A stretch of 64,000 bases of DNA from Aestuariivirga litoralis. Lineage in GTDB: Bacteria; Pseudomonadota; Alphaproteobacteria; Rhizobiales; Aestuariivirgaceae. Each line of letters begins with the position of its first letter. Within the stretch, counting starts at the first letter, position 1. This document shows positions 17,561 through 28,541 of this stretch, piece after piece. The notes under the pieces are model-generated. The model saw nothing but the letters and a program-made list of their open reading frames with translations. It did not search any database and was not told the DNA's origin. A program made the position numbers and the translations under genes. The stretch spans positions 2,181,001 through 2,245,000 of the forward strand of contig NZ_WAHS01000001.1 of NCBI RefSeq assembly GCF_015714715.1, given 5' to 3'.

Positions 17561-18550
17561 ATGAGTGCAGTGAAGTGGGGCGTGATTTCAACCGCAGATA
17601 TCGGCATGAAGAAGGTGCTTCCCGGCATGCTGAAAAGCAAGGACATCGAGATCGTTGCCATCGCCTCACGCAAGCTGAAAACGGCGCAGGCCGCAGCGGC
17701 CGAACTGGGCATTGCCAAGGCTTACGGCTCCTATGAGGAAATGCTGGCCGACCCGGAGATTGAAGCGGTTTACAACCCGTTGCCCAACCATTTGCATGTG
17801 CCGCTGACCTTGCTGGCTGCAAAATATGGCAAGCACGTTCTGTGCGAAAAGCCCATCGCCATCACCGCGAAGGAGGCCAAGAAGCTGAAAAAGGCGCCCA
17901 AGAAGGTGATGATCGCCGAGGCTTTCATGGTGCGCCATGCCCTGCAATGGATCGATGTCAAAAAGCGCGTTGATGCCGGAGAAATCGGCAGCGTGCGGGC
18001 CATCCAGGTGCTGTTCTCCTATTTCAATGCCGACCCCAAGAATGTGCGCAACATGGCGGGCATCGGCGGTGGTGGCCTGCTCGATATCGGCTGCTATCCG
18101 ATCACTGTGTCGCGCTTCATTTTTGATGGCGAGCCAGTGCGGGTGACCGGCACGATCGAGCGCGACCCCAAATTCAAGACCGACCGGTTGATGGGCGGCC
18201 TGGCTGATTTCGGCAAGGGCCGGCATTTGAGCTTCACCATTTCAACCCAGGCCGCGCCTTATCAGCGGGTGAACATTCTGGGCACCAAGGGCCGCATTGA
18301 AGTGGAAATCCCCTTCAACGCCCCGCCGGATAAGCCGAACCGGGTTTTCGTGCAGGGCATGGAAATGAATGAGGGCACCTGGCACTCTTATCCCGTATCC
18401 GACCAATACATGCTGCAGGCGGAAGCCTTCGGCCGCGCCATCCGTGCCAAGAAAAAGCCGGCTTGGGGTGTGGATGATGCCATCAAGAACATGAAAATCA
18501 TCGACGCCTTCTTCAAGTCCGAGAAGACCCGGAAGTGGGAGAAGGTCTAA
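17561..18550 (+). CDS. Gfo/Idh/MocA family oxidoreductase
   Basis: This 329-residue NAD(P)-dependent dehydrogenase has an N-terminal Rossmann domain (GVISTADIGMKKVLPGM) and the family EKP motif in LCEKPIAITAKEAKKL, where the Lys is catalytic. A C-terminal alpha/beta domain carries GGGGLLDIGCYPI. Family members oxidise sugars, inositols or dihydrodiols; the particular substrate cannot be named. It is transcribed divergently from choX across 162 bases and is followed by a small unrecognised gene. Confidence 0.92.
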   Translation: MSAVKWGVISTADIGMKKVLPGMLKSKDIEIVAIASRKLKTAQAAAAELGIAKAYGSYEEMLADPEIEAVYNPLPNHLHVPLTLLAAKYGKHVLCEKPIAITAKEAKKLKKAPKKVMIAEAFMVRHALQWIDVKKRVDAGEIGSVRAIQVLFSYFNADPKNVRNMAGIGGGGLLDIGCYPITVSRFIFDGEPVRVTGTIERDPKFKTDRLMGGLADFGKGRHLSFTISTQAAPYQRVNILGTKGRIEVEIPFNAPPDKPNRVFVQGMEMNEGTWHSYPVSDQYMLQAEAFGRAIRAKKKPAWGVDDAIKNMKIIDAFFKSEKTRKWEKV

Positions 18551-18621
18551 AGCCAGCCCCGCACCAGCACCAGGCGGCATAACCCAGATTTATCGGGTTT
18601 ATTCCGCAGATGGAGCGGTAG

Positions 18622-19128
18622 ATGAAGATTTGGCACATGGTGGATCTGGCTTACGCACTGATCAGCGGCGAACATGATCGCCTGATCAGCGGCAACAACC
18701 ATTTCTACGTGGCCCAGGTCGAGGTGGTCGGCCAGGCGCCGCAGGGCAGCGGCTATCACCTGCACAATCTGCGCGACCAGACGGCACGGCTCGCCGAACG
18801 CGTGCCACATATCGGCAAGCCTGTGATCGTAAAACTGGTCGCCAACAAGGTTTATTTCCGCGGCGTTGTCAGCACATCCAAGAAGAAGAAACCGGATTAC
18901 GGCAAGGTTGGCCTGCAGGTCACTGCGGCGGTCTTCGATGGGCCAAGCGAATTGGGCCGCACTGCAATTCTGCTGGAAGAGGCCCCTCCCATCAAAAGCA
19001 GCAAGGCCCGCGCACTGGCATCCGGCGCCATTGATGCCGAGCAGAACAATATGGACTATCTGGCCGCCGAGGATTTGCTGGAACGGATCTACGGCACCGA
19101 AGACTGGGACAAGTGGATGCACCCGTAA
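18622..19128 (+). CDS. Hypothetical protein
   Basis: I do not recognise this 168-residue protein. It has no signal peptide or membrane segment and is mixed in charge, with a KKKKPDYGK patch near the middle and an acidic C-terminus (ERIYGTEDWDKWMHP). The regular beta-like stretch (QVEVVGQAP, KPVIVKLVANKVYFRGVV, LQVTAAVFDG) suggests a small beta domain followed by helices. Codon use matches the neighbours, so it looks like a native gene. It stands between the oxidoreductase gene and the convergent ROK kinase gene, 72 bases after the former. Confidence 0.65.
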   Translation: MKIWHMVDLAYALISGEHDRLISGNNHFYVAQVEVVGQAPQGSGYHLHNLRDQTARLAERVPHIGKPVIVKLVANKVYFRGVVSTSKKKKPDYGKVGLQVTAAVFDGPSELGRTAILLEEAPPIKSSKARALASGAIDAEQNNMDYLAAEDLLERIYGTEDWDKWMHP

Positions 19129-19145
19129 GGGCGCGCTCTAATCCT

Positions 19146-20048
19146 CTAGCCCCACAGCCGCGCCGCACCGCGTACGCCGCTATTGCCGCCGTGTTGAGCG
19201 CGGACGACCTTGGCCTGGCCCTCGCCCGAGAACGTATAGCGCGCAATCAGCGGCGGAAGTTCTTCGACCAGTTCTGGCAGGCTGCTCATGCCGCCACCCA
19301 TGACGAAAACATCCGGATCGACCATATTAAGCAAATTGGCACAGATGCGGGCAAAGCGGATTTGCAGGCGCTTGAGGGCCGCAACCGCCGGTGGCTCGCC
19401 GGCGCGGGCCTTGGCGATGATCTCCGGGCCGGAAAGCTCCTGCCCCACCACGCGCTTGTAATCCTTGATCAAGCCGGTGCCCGAGACATACATTTCCGCA
19501 CAACCTGCCTTGCCGCAAAAGCACGGCACCGGTGGCCAGTCTGCTTCATCCATCCACGGCAGGCCGGTATGACCGAATTCAGCGGCCTCGGCATTGGCGC
19601 CGCGGATGATTTCACCATTGACCACCAAACCGCCCCCTAAGCCGGTGCCCAGCGTATAGAAGGCCACTGTCTTGAAACCCGCGCCCGCGCCATCCCTGGC
19701 CTCGGACAATGCAAAACAATTGGCGTCATTCTCGATCCTGATAACGCGGCCAATGACAGCTTCGAGATCGCGCTGCATCGGCTTGCCATTCGCGGGGGTG
19801 AAATTGGCATTGCGCCAGATACCGGTGCCGGGATGGGCGGATCCAGGTGCGCCGATGCCCACTGAGCCTTCACCGGCATCCCGCACGAGCGCTGCCACGG
19901 CATTGACCATGGCCTCATAGGTCCGGGGCGTGTCAGCGCGCTTTTCGAAGATGATCTGGTCTTTACTATCAAAAACGATGGCATCGATCTTGGTGCCACC
20001 GATATCGATGCCGATCCGCCTTTGCAGATCAGGTCCGGGCATAGGCAT
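19146..20048 (-). CDS. ROK family sugar kinase
   Basis: This roughly 300-residue cytoplasmic kinase phosphorylates a hexose or N-acetylhexosamine. The phosphate-binding IGIDIGGTK motif is N-terminal, and the ROK zinc site reads CFCGKAGCAEMYVSG (CxCGxxGCxE type). No DNA-binding domain precedes the kinase, so it is an enzyme rather than a NagC/XylR-type repressor. Starts at 20054, 20048 and 20042 are all in frame and overlap the end of the upstream cupin gene; none has a clear ribosome site. Fructokinase, glucokinase and N-acetylglucosamine kinase are all possible. Confidence 0.88.
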   Translation of the reverse strand: MPMPGPDLQRRIGIDIGGTKIDAIVFDSKDQIIFEKRADTPRTYEAMVNAVAALVRDAGEGSVGIGAPGSAHPGTGIWRNANFTPANGKPMQRDLEAVIGRVIRIENDANCFALSEARDGAGAGFKTVAFYTLGTGLGGGLVVNGEIIRGANAEAAEFGHTGLPWMDEADWPPVPCFCGKAGCAEMYVSGTGLIKDYKRVVGQELSGPEIIAKARAGEPPAVAALKRLQIRFARICANLLNMVDPDVFVMGGGMSSLPELVEELPPLIARYTFSGEGQAKVVRAQHGGNSGVRGAARLWG

Positions 20049-20376
20049 CGTCATAGCGTACGATATCGTCTTCGCCGAGATAGTCGCCGAACTGCACTTC
20101 AATGATGGTCACTTCACCCTTGTGCAGGTTTTCCAGCCGGTGCTTGGCATGGAGCGGGATATCCACCGAACCGCCCCGGCTCATCGCCACCACCTTGTCA
20201 TCCACCGTAATGGTTGCCGTGCCTTCGACCACCGTCCAGTGCTCCCAGCGGTGCTTGTGGCTTTGCAGGGAAAGCCGGCCGCCTTCCTTGACCACGATGC
20301 GCTTCACTTTGAAGCCGGGCTGTTCCTCGATCACATAAAAGGAGCCCCAGGGGCGGTTTTCACTATAGAGAGACAT
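20029..20376 (-). CDS. Cupin domain protein, mannose-6-phosphate isomerase type II-like
   Basis: This 115-residue single-domain cupin matches the C-terminal isomerase half of bifunctional mannose-1-phosphate guanylyltransferase/mannose-6-phosphate isomerase proteins (RPWGSFYVIEEQPGFKVKRIVVKEG start; metal-binding SLQSHKHRWEHWTVVEG). It probably isomerises mannose-6-phosphate or a related sugar phosphate. Its stop overlaps the downstream ROK kinase start, and a kinase/isomerase pair of this kind would channel a sugar into glycolysis. Stand-alone versions of this cupin are less well characterised. Confidence 0.85.
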   Translation of the reverse strand: MSLYSENRPWGSFYVIEEQPGFKVKRIVVKEGGRLSLQSHKHRWEHWTVVEGTATITVDDKVVAMSRGGSVDIPLHAKHRLENLHKGEVTIIEVQFGDYLGEDDIVRYDDAYART

Positions 20377-20413
20377 TCAAGTTTTGATCCTGTAAGAGAG
20401 CCGGAATCGGCGG

Positions 20414-20442
20414 TTGACGGCGTGAATTTGCGTCACTATAAG
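20414..20442 (+). promoter_or_regulatory. Sigma-70-type promoter of rpsT
   Basis: TTGACG at 20414-20419 and TATAAG at 20437-20442 are separated by exactly 17 bases. This is close to the housekeeping consensus and predicts a start near 20449, about 95 bases upstream of rpsT. The leader is long enough for autoregulation by S20, which is known in enterobacteria. Confidence 0.75.
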
Positions 20443-20543
20443 CCCGCCATTCAAGCGCTGTGAAGGGTTTCACGTTTTCGGAACCGACCCGGCCGAGATT
20501 TCAGACTAAACACAGCTTTTCAAAGGTTTCACCAGGAATACAC

Positions 20544-20810
20544 ATGGCCAATACGTCCTCCGCCAAAAAGGCAGCCCGCTCCGCCGTCCGCAAAGCCGTT
20601 ATCAACAAGAACCGCATCGGCAAGGTCCGCACTTCGGTGCGCAAGGTTGAAGAAGCCATCACCGGTGGCAAGAAGTCGGATGCAGAAGTGCTCCTCAAGG
20701 CAGCCACCACCGAAGTGATGCGCGGCGCCAACAAGGGCGTGATGCACAAGAACGCCGCTTCGCGCAAAGTCTCGCGCCTCACGCACCGCGTGCGTGCCAT
20801 GAAGGGTTAA
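20544..20810 (+). CDS. rpsT: 30S ribosomal protein S20
   Basis: This 88-residue basic protein binds 16S rRNA early in 30S assembly. The sequence [17 protein letters not shown] and the C-terminal [22 protein letters not shown] are typical of S20. I chose the ATG at 20544 because AGGA lies 6 bases upstream and the protein then starts with the conserved MANT/S; an in-frame start 84 bases earlier lies in the leader. The rpsT-dnaA order is characteristic of Hyphomicrobiales. Confidence 0.98.
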   Translation: MANTSSAKKAARSAVRKAVINKNRIGKVRTSVRKVEEAITGGKKSDAEVLLKAATTEVMRGANKGVMHKNAASRKVSRLTHRVRAMKG

Positions 20811-20864
20811 TCAGACAGGCCGCCTGACGCGGTTTTGCCTGAACTTTTCACGTCTAATCGAACC

Positions 20865-20900
20865 CAGGGCTGCAGAATTGCTTCTGCAGCCCTGTTTTTT
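20865..20900 (+). terminator. Intrinsic terminator of rpsT
   Basis: A perfect 12-bp GC-rich stem (20865-20876 with 20883-20894) and 6-base loop are followed directly by six T residues. This is a textbook Rho-independent terminator. Confidence 0.93.
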
Positions 20901-21419
20901 GTCCGAGGACGGACCTTTCGTATCCGCGATCTCCTTTTAAAAACAACAACATAATCCCAGTGGGAATAGTTGCCCGACTCGGCGTTAATAAAGCCTTAAC
21001 GATTTGGGCTGGCATTAACCCTACCCCGTTGCAGGATTGCCACGGTGCCAATTTCATCTGGTTGCAATAAAACGTTTCGTGTTCAGCACTTTAGCGCGAG
21101 GGTTGCATGTTCATGCTGCGGCCTGTGCAAAACTGGCTGATGTTCCGTGTACGGAAGATCACTGAATCCTGTTGCGGCAGGCTTGGCCTGTTGACTAGCG
21201 TTTTTTTGAAGAGAGGGTTTGGGCATGCCTCTCCAAGGCAACGATCATGCATCAAGCGTGACCGATAAGACGAGGATTTGAATAAGGCGGCATATTCAGG
21301 GGCGGGTCAGGGCAGACCTGCCGTAAGTTTGTAGGGCAACAGTTTTTCTTTTTTACAAGATGGCGAAGTACGGCGCTGGGTTTTACCCGGCGGGCGGCGG
21401 GTTATGGACTAAGGGCAAA
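20901..21419 (+). promoter_or_regulatory. Long region upstream of dnaA with CtrA-type box and GANTC sites
   Basis: I find no supported gene in this stretch. It holds a perfect TTAA-N7-TTAA CtrA-type motif at 20985-20999, a further TTAACC at 21015-21020, and CcrM methylation-type GANTC sites at 20976-20980 and 21164-21168. Its AT-rich start (20932-20955) could be unwinding DNA, but I see no cluster of TTATCCACA DnaA boxes on either strand, so I do not call it the replication origin. It presumably contains the cell-cycle-controlled dnaA promoter(s). Confidence 0.6.
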
Positions 21420-22874
21420 ATGAAGCAGGCGGCGGCAGTTACACAAGACGTTTCAAACTCTGGGGCGAACACCAAGGAGACCCTGAAAGAGGGTTGGGGG
21501 CGCGTAGCGGCGCGTCTCAAGGGTGAATTGGGTGATGATTTGTTCAACAGCTGGTTTGCCCGCATGGAAGCCGAGGACTTCGTGCGCGGCAATCTGACGG
21601 TATCAGTGCCAACACGATTCCTGAAAAGCTGGATCGAGAACCATTACGCCACCAAATTGCGTAAAGTCGCCGAGACTGAATTCAAAACCCTGCAAGCCAT
21701 TCTGGTGCGGGTGCGCCAGCAGGGCGAACAGATGCGCGCCGCAGCACCGGCTGATCAGGCCCGCATTGCAGCGCCTGAGCGCAGCACGGCAACCGCCGCT
21801 CATATCCAAGCCTTGCTGAATGCCGACCGCGAAACGGCTGACGAGAGCCAGACATTTGATAATTATGTGGTCGGCCAATCCAATCTTCTCGCCCATGCGG
21901 CGGTGATGCGCGTGGCACAGGCGGCCTCGGGGCAGACCTTGAGCTTCAACCCGCTTTATATTCATTCGGCAGCTGGCCTGGGCAAGACCCATTTGCTCAA
22001 TGCGCTGGCGCAGAAGATCCGCGCCCACCAGCCGGCCCGCAAAGTGCTGATGCTGACGGCAGAGCGCTTCATGTATGGCTTCATCCACGCCATCCGCAGC
22101 CGCGACACGCTGGCTTTCAAGGACCAGTTCCAGAATGTGGACGTGCTGCTGATCGACGATTTCCAGTTCCTGCAGGGCAAGGCCATGCAGCAGGAATTCT
22201 GCCACGCCTTCAATTCGCTGGTGGATTCGAAGCGCCAGGTGGTGATTGCCGCCGACGTGCCACCCACCCAGCTGGACACGATTGACCAGCGCATGCGTTC
22301 GCGCTTGCAGGGCGGTCTGGTTGTTGATATCGAAACGCCAGATCTGAAGCAGCGGCGCCACATTGTGGAGCTGCGCTACATGATCATGCTGAAGAACGAT
22401 CCGTCAGCTACCGTGTCGCCGGACATTCTGGACCTCGTGGCCGAGCGTATCACCGGCGGTGGCCGCGAACTGGAAGGGGCGCTGAACAAGCTCGTCGCCT
22501 ATCAGCAATTTAACAAGGCGCCCGTCACCCTTGATCTCGCCTCGATGGTGCTGCGCGATGCGGCAGGGGCCACCGAAACCGGCCGGGTGAAGATCGAAGA
22601 CATTCTCAAGGTGGTTTCGCGCCACTTCAATGTAGGCCGCAATGACCTCCTGTCGGCCAGACGCGCCCGCGAAGTGGTGATGCCGCGCCAGATCGGCATG
22701 TATCTGGCCAAAAAGCTCACGGCGCGCTCGCTGCCGGAGATCGGCCGCCGCTTTGGCGGGCGCGATCATTCCACTGTGCTACATGCGGTTCGCAAGATCG
22801 ACGAGCAGATGAAGAATGATGAGAAACTGGCACGCGAATTGGCGCTTCTAATTCGTCTCGTAGAGCAACAGTAA
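21420..22874 (+). CDS. dnaA: Chromosomal replication initiator protein DnaA
   Basis: DnaA opens the replication origin by ATP-dependent oligomerisation on DnaA boxes. Domain I lies near residues 25-95 (GWGRVAARLKGELGDDLFNSWF), domain III has Walker A SAAGLGKTHL and Walker B VLLIDDFQFLQGK, and domain IV carries the DNA-recognition signature GGRDHSTVLHAVRKI. I prefer the ATG at 21420 (484 residues) because TAAGG lies just upstream; the in-frame ATG at 21360 adds 20 low-complexity residues and lacks a ribosome site. dnaN follows after 56 bases. Confidence 0.96.
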   Translation: MKQAAAVTQDVSNSGANTKETLKEGWGRVAARLKGELGDDLFNSWFARMEAEDFVRGNLTVSVPTRFLKSWIENHYATKLRKVAETEFKTLQAILVRVRQQGEQMRAAAPADQARIAAPERSTATAAHIQALLNADRETADESQTFDNYVVGQSNLLAHAAVMRVAQAASGQTLSFNPLYIHSAAGLGKTHLLNALAQKIRAHQPARKVLMLTAERFMYGFIHAIRSRDTLAFKDQFQNVDVLLIDDFQFLQGKAMQQEFCHAFNSLVDSKRQVVIAADVPPTQLDTIDQRMRSRLQGGLVVDIETPDLKQRRHIVELRYMIMLKNDPSATVSPDILDLVAERITGGGRELEGALNKLVAYQQFNKAPVTLDLASMVLRDAAGATETGRVKIEDILKVVSRHFNVGRNDLLSARRAREVVMPRQIGMYLAKKLTARSLPEIGRRFGGRDHSTVLHAVRKIDEQMKNDEKLARELALLIRLVEQQ

Positions 22875-22881
22875 GCTTGAA

Positions 22882-22903
22882 ATTGGCGGGCATTCCCGCC
22901 AAT
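22882..22903 (+). promoter_or_regulatory. Stem-loop between dnaA and dnaN
   Basis: ATTGGCGGG and CCCGCCAAT form a perfect 9-bp stem with a CATT loop. No strong T-run follows, so it is more likely a processing or attenuation element than a full terminator. It sits 28 bases before the dnaN start. Confidence 0.6.
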
Positions 22904-22930
22904 GTCCCTTTCCCGAGGGATTAAATTTAC

Positions 22931-24039
22931 ATGCGCGTCACACTTGAAAAATCCGCCTTCCTGAAGGCACTGAACCATGTGCAAAGCGTGGTCGAACGGC
23001 GGAACACCATTCCGATCCTGTCCAACGTCATGGTTGAGGCCAAGGGCTCGGAAGTAAAACTGATGGCCACCGATCTGGACATCGCGATTGTCGAGTCTGT
23101 GGCTGCTGACGTAGCCCAGCAGGGTGCAGCCACCGTGCCCGCCCATATGCTCTATGACATCGTGCGCAAGCTGCCTGATGGGGCGCAGCTCGAGCTTAAT
23201 CAAACCGGCGACAAGGGCCGCATCTCGGTGATCTCTGGCCGCTCGCGCTTCGCGCTGCAGTCGCTGCCACCGGAGGATTTCCCTGATCTGTCGAGCGGTG
23301 AATTCGGTAACACATTCGCGTTGGGCGCCAGTGATCTGCGTTTCCTGATTGAGCGCACGCGCTTTGCCATCTCCACCGAAGAGACACGCTATTATCTGAA
23401 CGGCATCTATTTCCACGAAGTCGCCGCCGACAAGGTGCTGCGCGCCGTGGCCACCGATGGACACCGCTTGGCGCAAAGCCAGATGGATTTGCCCTCCGGC
23501 GCATCGGGCATGCCCGGCATCATCGTGCCGCGCAAGACAGTGCTGGAACTGGTGAAACTGCTGGAAGGCGAAGACGGCGAAGTGGAAATCGGCATTTCCT
23601 CCGCCAAGATCCGCTTTTCATTCGGCAAGCTGGTGCTGACCTCGAAGCTGATCGACGGAACCTTTCCTGATTACGAACGCGTCATCCCGCGCAACAACGA
23701 CAAGATCCTTGAAGCCGACACGCGCCAATTCGCCGAAGCGGTGGACCGCGTCTCGACGATTTCCTTCGAAAAGAGCCGCGCTGTAAAGCTCAGCTTGGCA
23801 GCTGGCAAACTGGGACTCGTCGTCAACAATCCGGATTCAGGTTCGGCCGAAGAAGAGATCGTGGTGAGTTACGAGCGTGACCCGATGGAGATTGGCTTCA
23901 ACTCGCGCTACCTCCTCGACGTGGCCGCACAGGTGAAGGCTGAAACCCTGCGTTTCGAATTCAACGACGCAGGCTCGCCCACCGTGATCCGCGACCCGAA
24001 GGACGCAAAGTCGCTTTATGTGCTGATGCCGATGCGGGT

Positions 24040-24043
<4 letters not shown>
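22931..24043 (+). CDS. dnaN: DNA polymerase III beta subunit (sliding clamp)
   Basis: This 370-residue protein dimerises into the ring that tethers DNA polymerase III to DNA. It has the normal three-domain length and the ending YVLMPMRV that forms part of the peptide-binding pocket of the clamp. Conserved stretches include TIPILSNV near residue 33 and ATDGHRLA near residue 179. A GAGGGA ribosome site precedes the ATG. recF overlaps its stop. Confidence 0.98.
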
Positions 24044-27611
<3,568 letters not shown>

Positions 27612-27621
27612 GGAAGCTTTT

Positions 27622-27657
27622 TCCCTCACCTTTCGGATTTTAAAGGGAAGGGTGAGG
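27622..27657 (+). terminator. Imperfect inverted repeat after gyrB
   Basis: CCTCACC and GGTGAGG flank an interrupted stem (with CCTTT/AAAGG inside). It probably ends gyrB transcription, but it lies only a few bases before the next gene and lacks a T-run. It resembles the repeat family noted at 2523-2679. Confidence 0.4.
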
Positions 27658-27663
27658 CACTAA

Positions 27664-28500
27664 ATGTCTCCCTTCATCTTCGCGCTCGTTCTTGTCGCGG
27701 CCTTCCTGCACGCATCCTGGAACGTCGTCGTCAAAATCTCCGCTGACCGCTTCCACGCCATGTATCTGCTGCAGGTGCTGATGGGCGTAATGGGGCTGGG
27801 GATGCTGATGGTCTTCCCGTTTCCACTGGCCGCCGCCTGGCCTTACGTCATTGCCTCCGGACTGCTGCACACCGGCTACAACGTGTTCCTCGCGCGCTCG
27901 TACAAGCATGGTGATCTCGGCCTGGTCTATCCAGTGGCGCGCGGCACGGCACCATTGCTCACGCTGATCGGCACGCAGATTTTTGCGCAGGATGTGATTT
28001 CATCGATTGCCAAGGCCGGCATCATCACTTTGATCATCGGTATCTGGCTCATCGCCTTGTCGGCTGATGTGTTCAAGGCACACCGCGCCACCTTCATCTA
28101 TGCGCTCATCACCTCGCTGTTTATCGGCTGCTATACGGTGGTGGATGGATTGGGCGGGCGCGTGGCGGGCGATGCATCGGGCTATACCGGCCTGCTGTTT
28201 GTACTCGACGGCGCGTTCATGTTGGTTGCCGGTTACTTCTATGGCGGCATGGATATTATCGCTGCCGTGCTGCCCAAATGGAAAGCCGGGCTGTTTGGCG
28301 GCATCATGTCGGGCCTGGCCTATTGGATCGTGATCTGGGCCATGGCTTCTGCACCGATTGCCGCCGTGGCGGCGTTGCGCGAAACCAGCATTCTCTTTGC
28401 GCTGGCCTTTTCGGCGCGGCTGCTGAAAGAGCCGATGAGCTGGCGGCGGGTTGCCGGCGTGTTCTGCGTGGTGGCCGGGGCAGTGGCTTTGCACGGCTGA
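27664..28500 (+). CDS. EamA/DMT family transporter
   Basis: This 278-residue inner-membrane protein has ten predicted helices in two EamA repeats, as in drug/metabolite transporters (RhtA/YdcZ-like). The first repeat begins AAFLHASWNVVVKISADRFHAMYLLQVL and the second ends in REPMSWRRVAGVFCVVAGAVAL-like sequence. Substrates of this family (amino acids, metabolites, drugs) cannot be predicted from sequence. It precedes an aldehyde dehydrogenase gene with a palindrome between them. Confidence 0.9.
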   Translation: MSPFIFALVLVAAFLHASWNVVVKISADRFHAMYLLQVLMGVMGLGMLMVFPFPLAAAWPYVIASGLLHTGYNVFLARSYKHGDLGLVYPVARGTAPLLTLIGTQIFAQDVISSIAKAGIITLIIGIWLIALSADVFKAHRATFIYALITSLFIGCYTVVDGLGGRVAGDASGYTGLLFVLDGAFMLVAGYFYGGMDIIAAVLPKWKAGLFGGIMSGLAYWIVIWAMASAPIAAVAALRETSILFALAFSARLLKEPMSWRRVAGVFCVVAGAVALHG

Positions 28501-28512
28501 ATGCAATCTGCT

Positions 28513-28527
28513 ATTTGTAATACAAAT
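28513..28527. promoter_or_regulatory. Palindromic operator-like site before the aldehyde dehydrogenase gene
   Basis: ATTTGTAATACAAAT is a perfect 7-bp inverted repeat around one central base. The core TTGTAATACAA fits the TNGTNNNACNA pattern of FadR-subfamily GntR operators. It lies 15 bases before the ATG at 28542. No GntR regulator is encoded in the window. Confidence 0.55.
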
Positions 28528-28541
28528 TGAGGGAGAGCCAA

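Noticed and set aside
20901-21419. Possible chromosomal replication origin upstream of dnaA
   Set aside because: No cluster of TTATCCACA-type DnaA boxes was found on either strand. In Hyphomicrobiales the origin is often near hemE instead of dnaA. Only the CtrA-type motif and GANTC sites support cell-cycle control.
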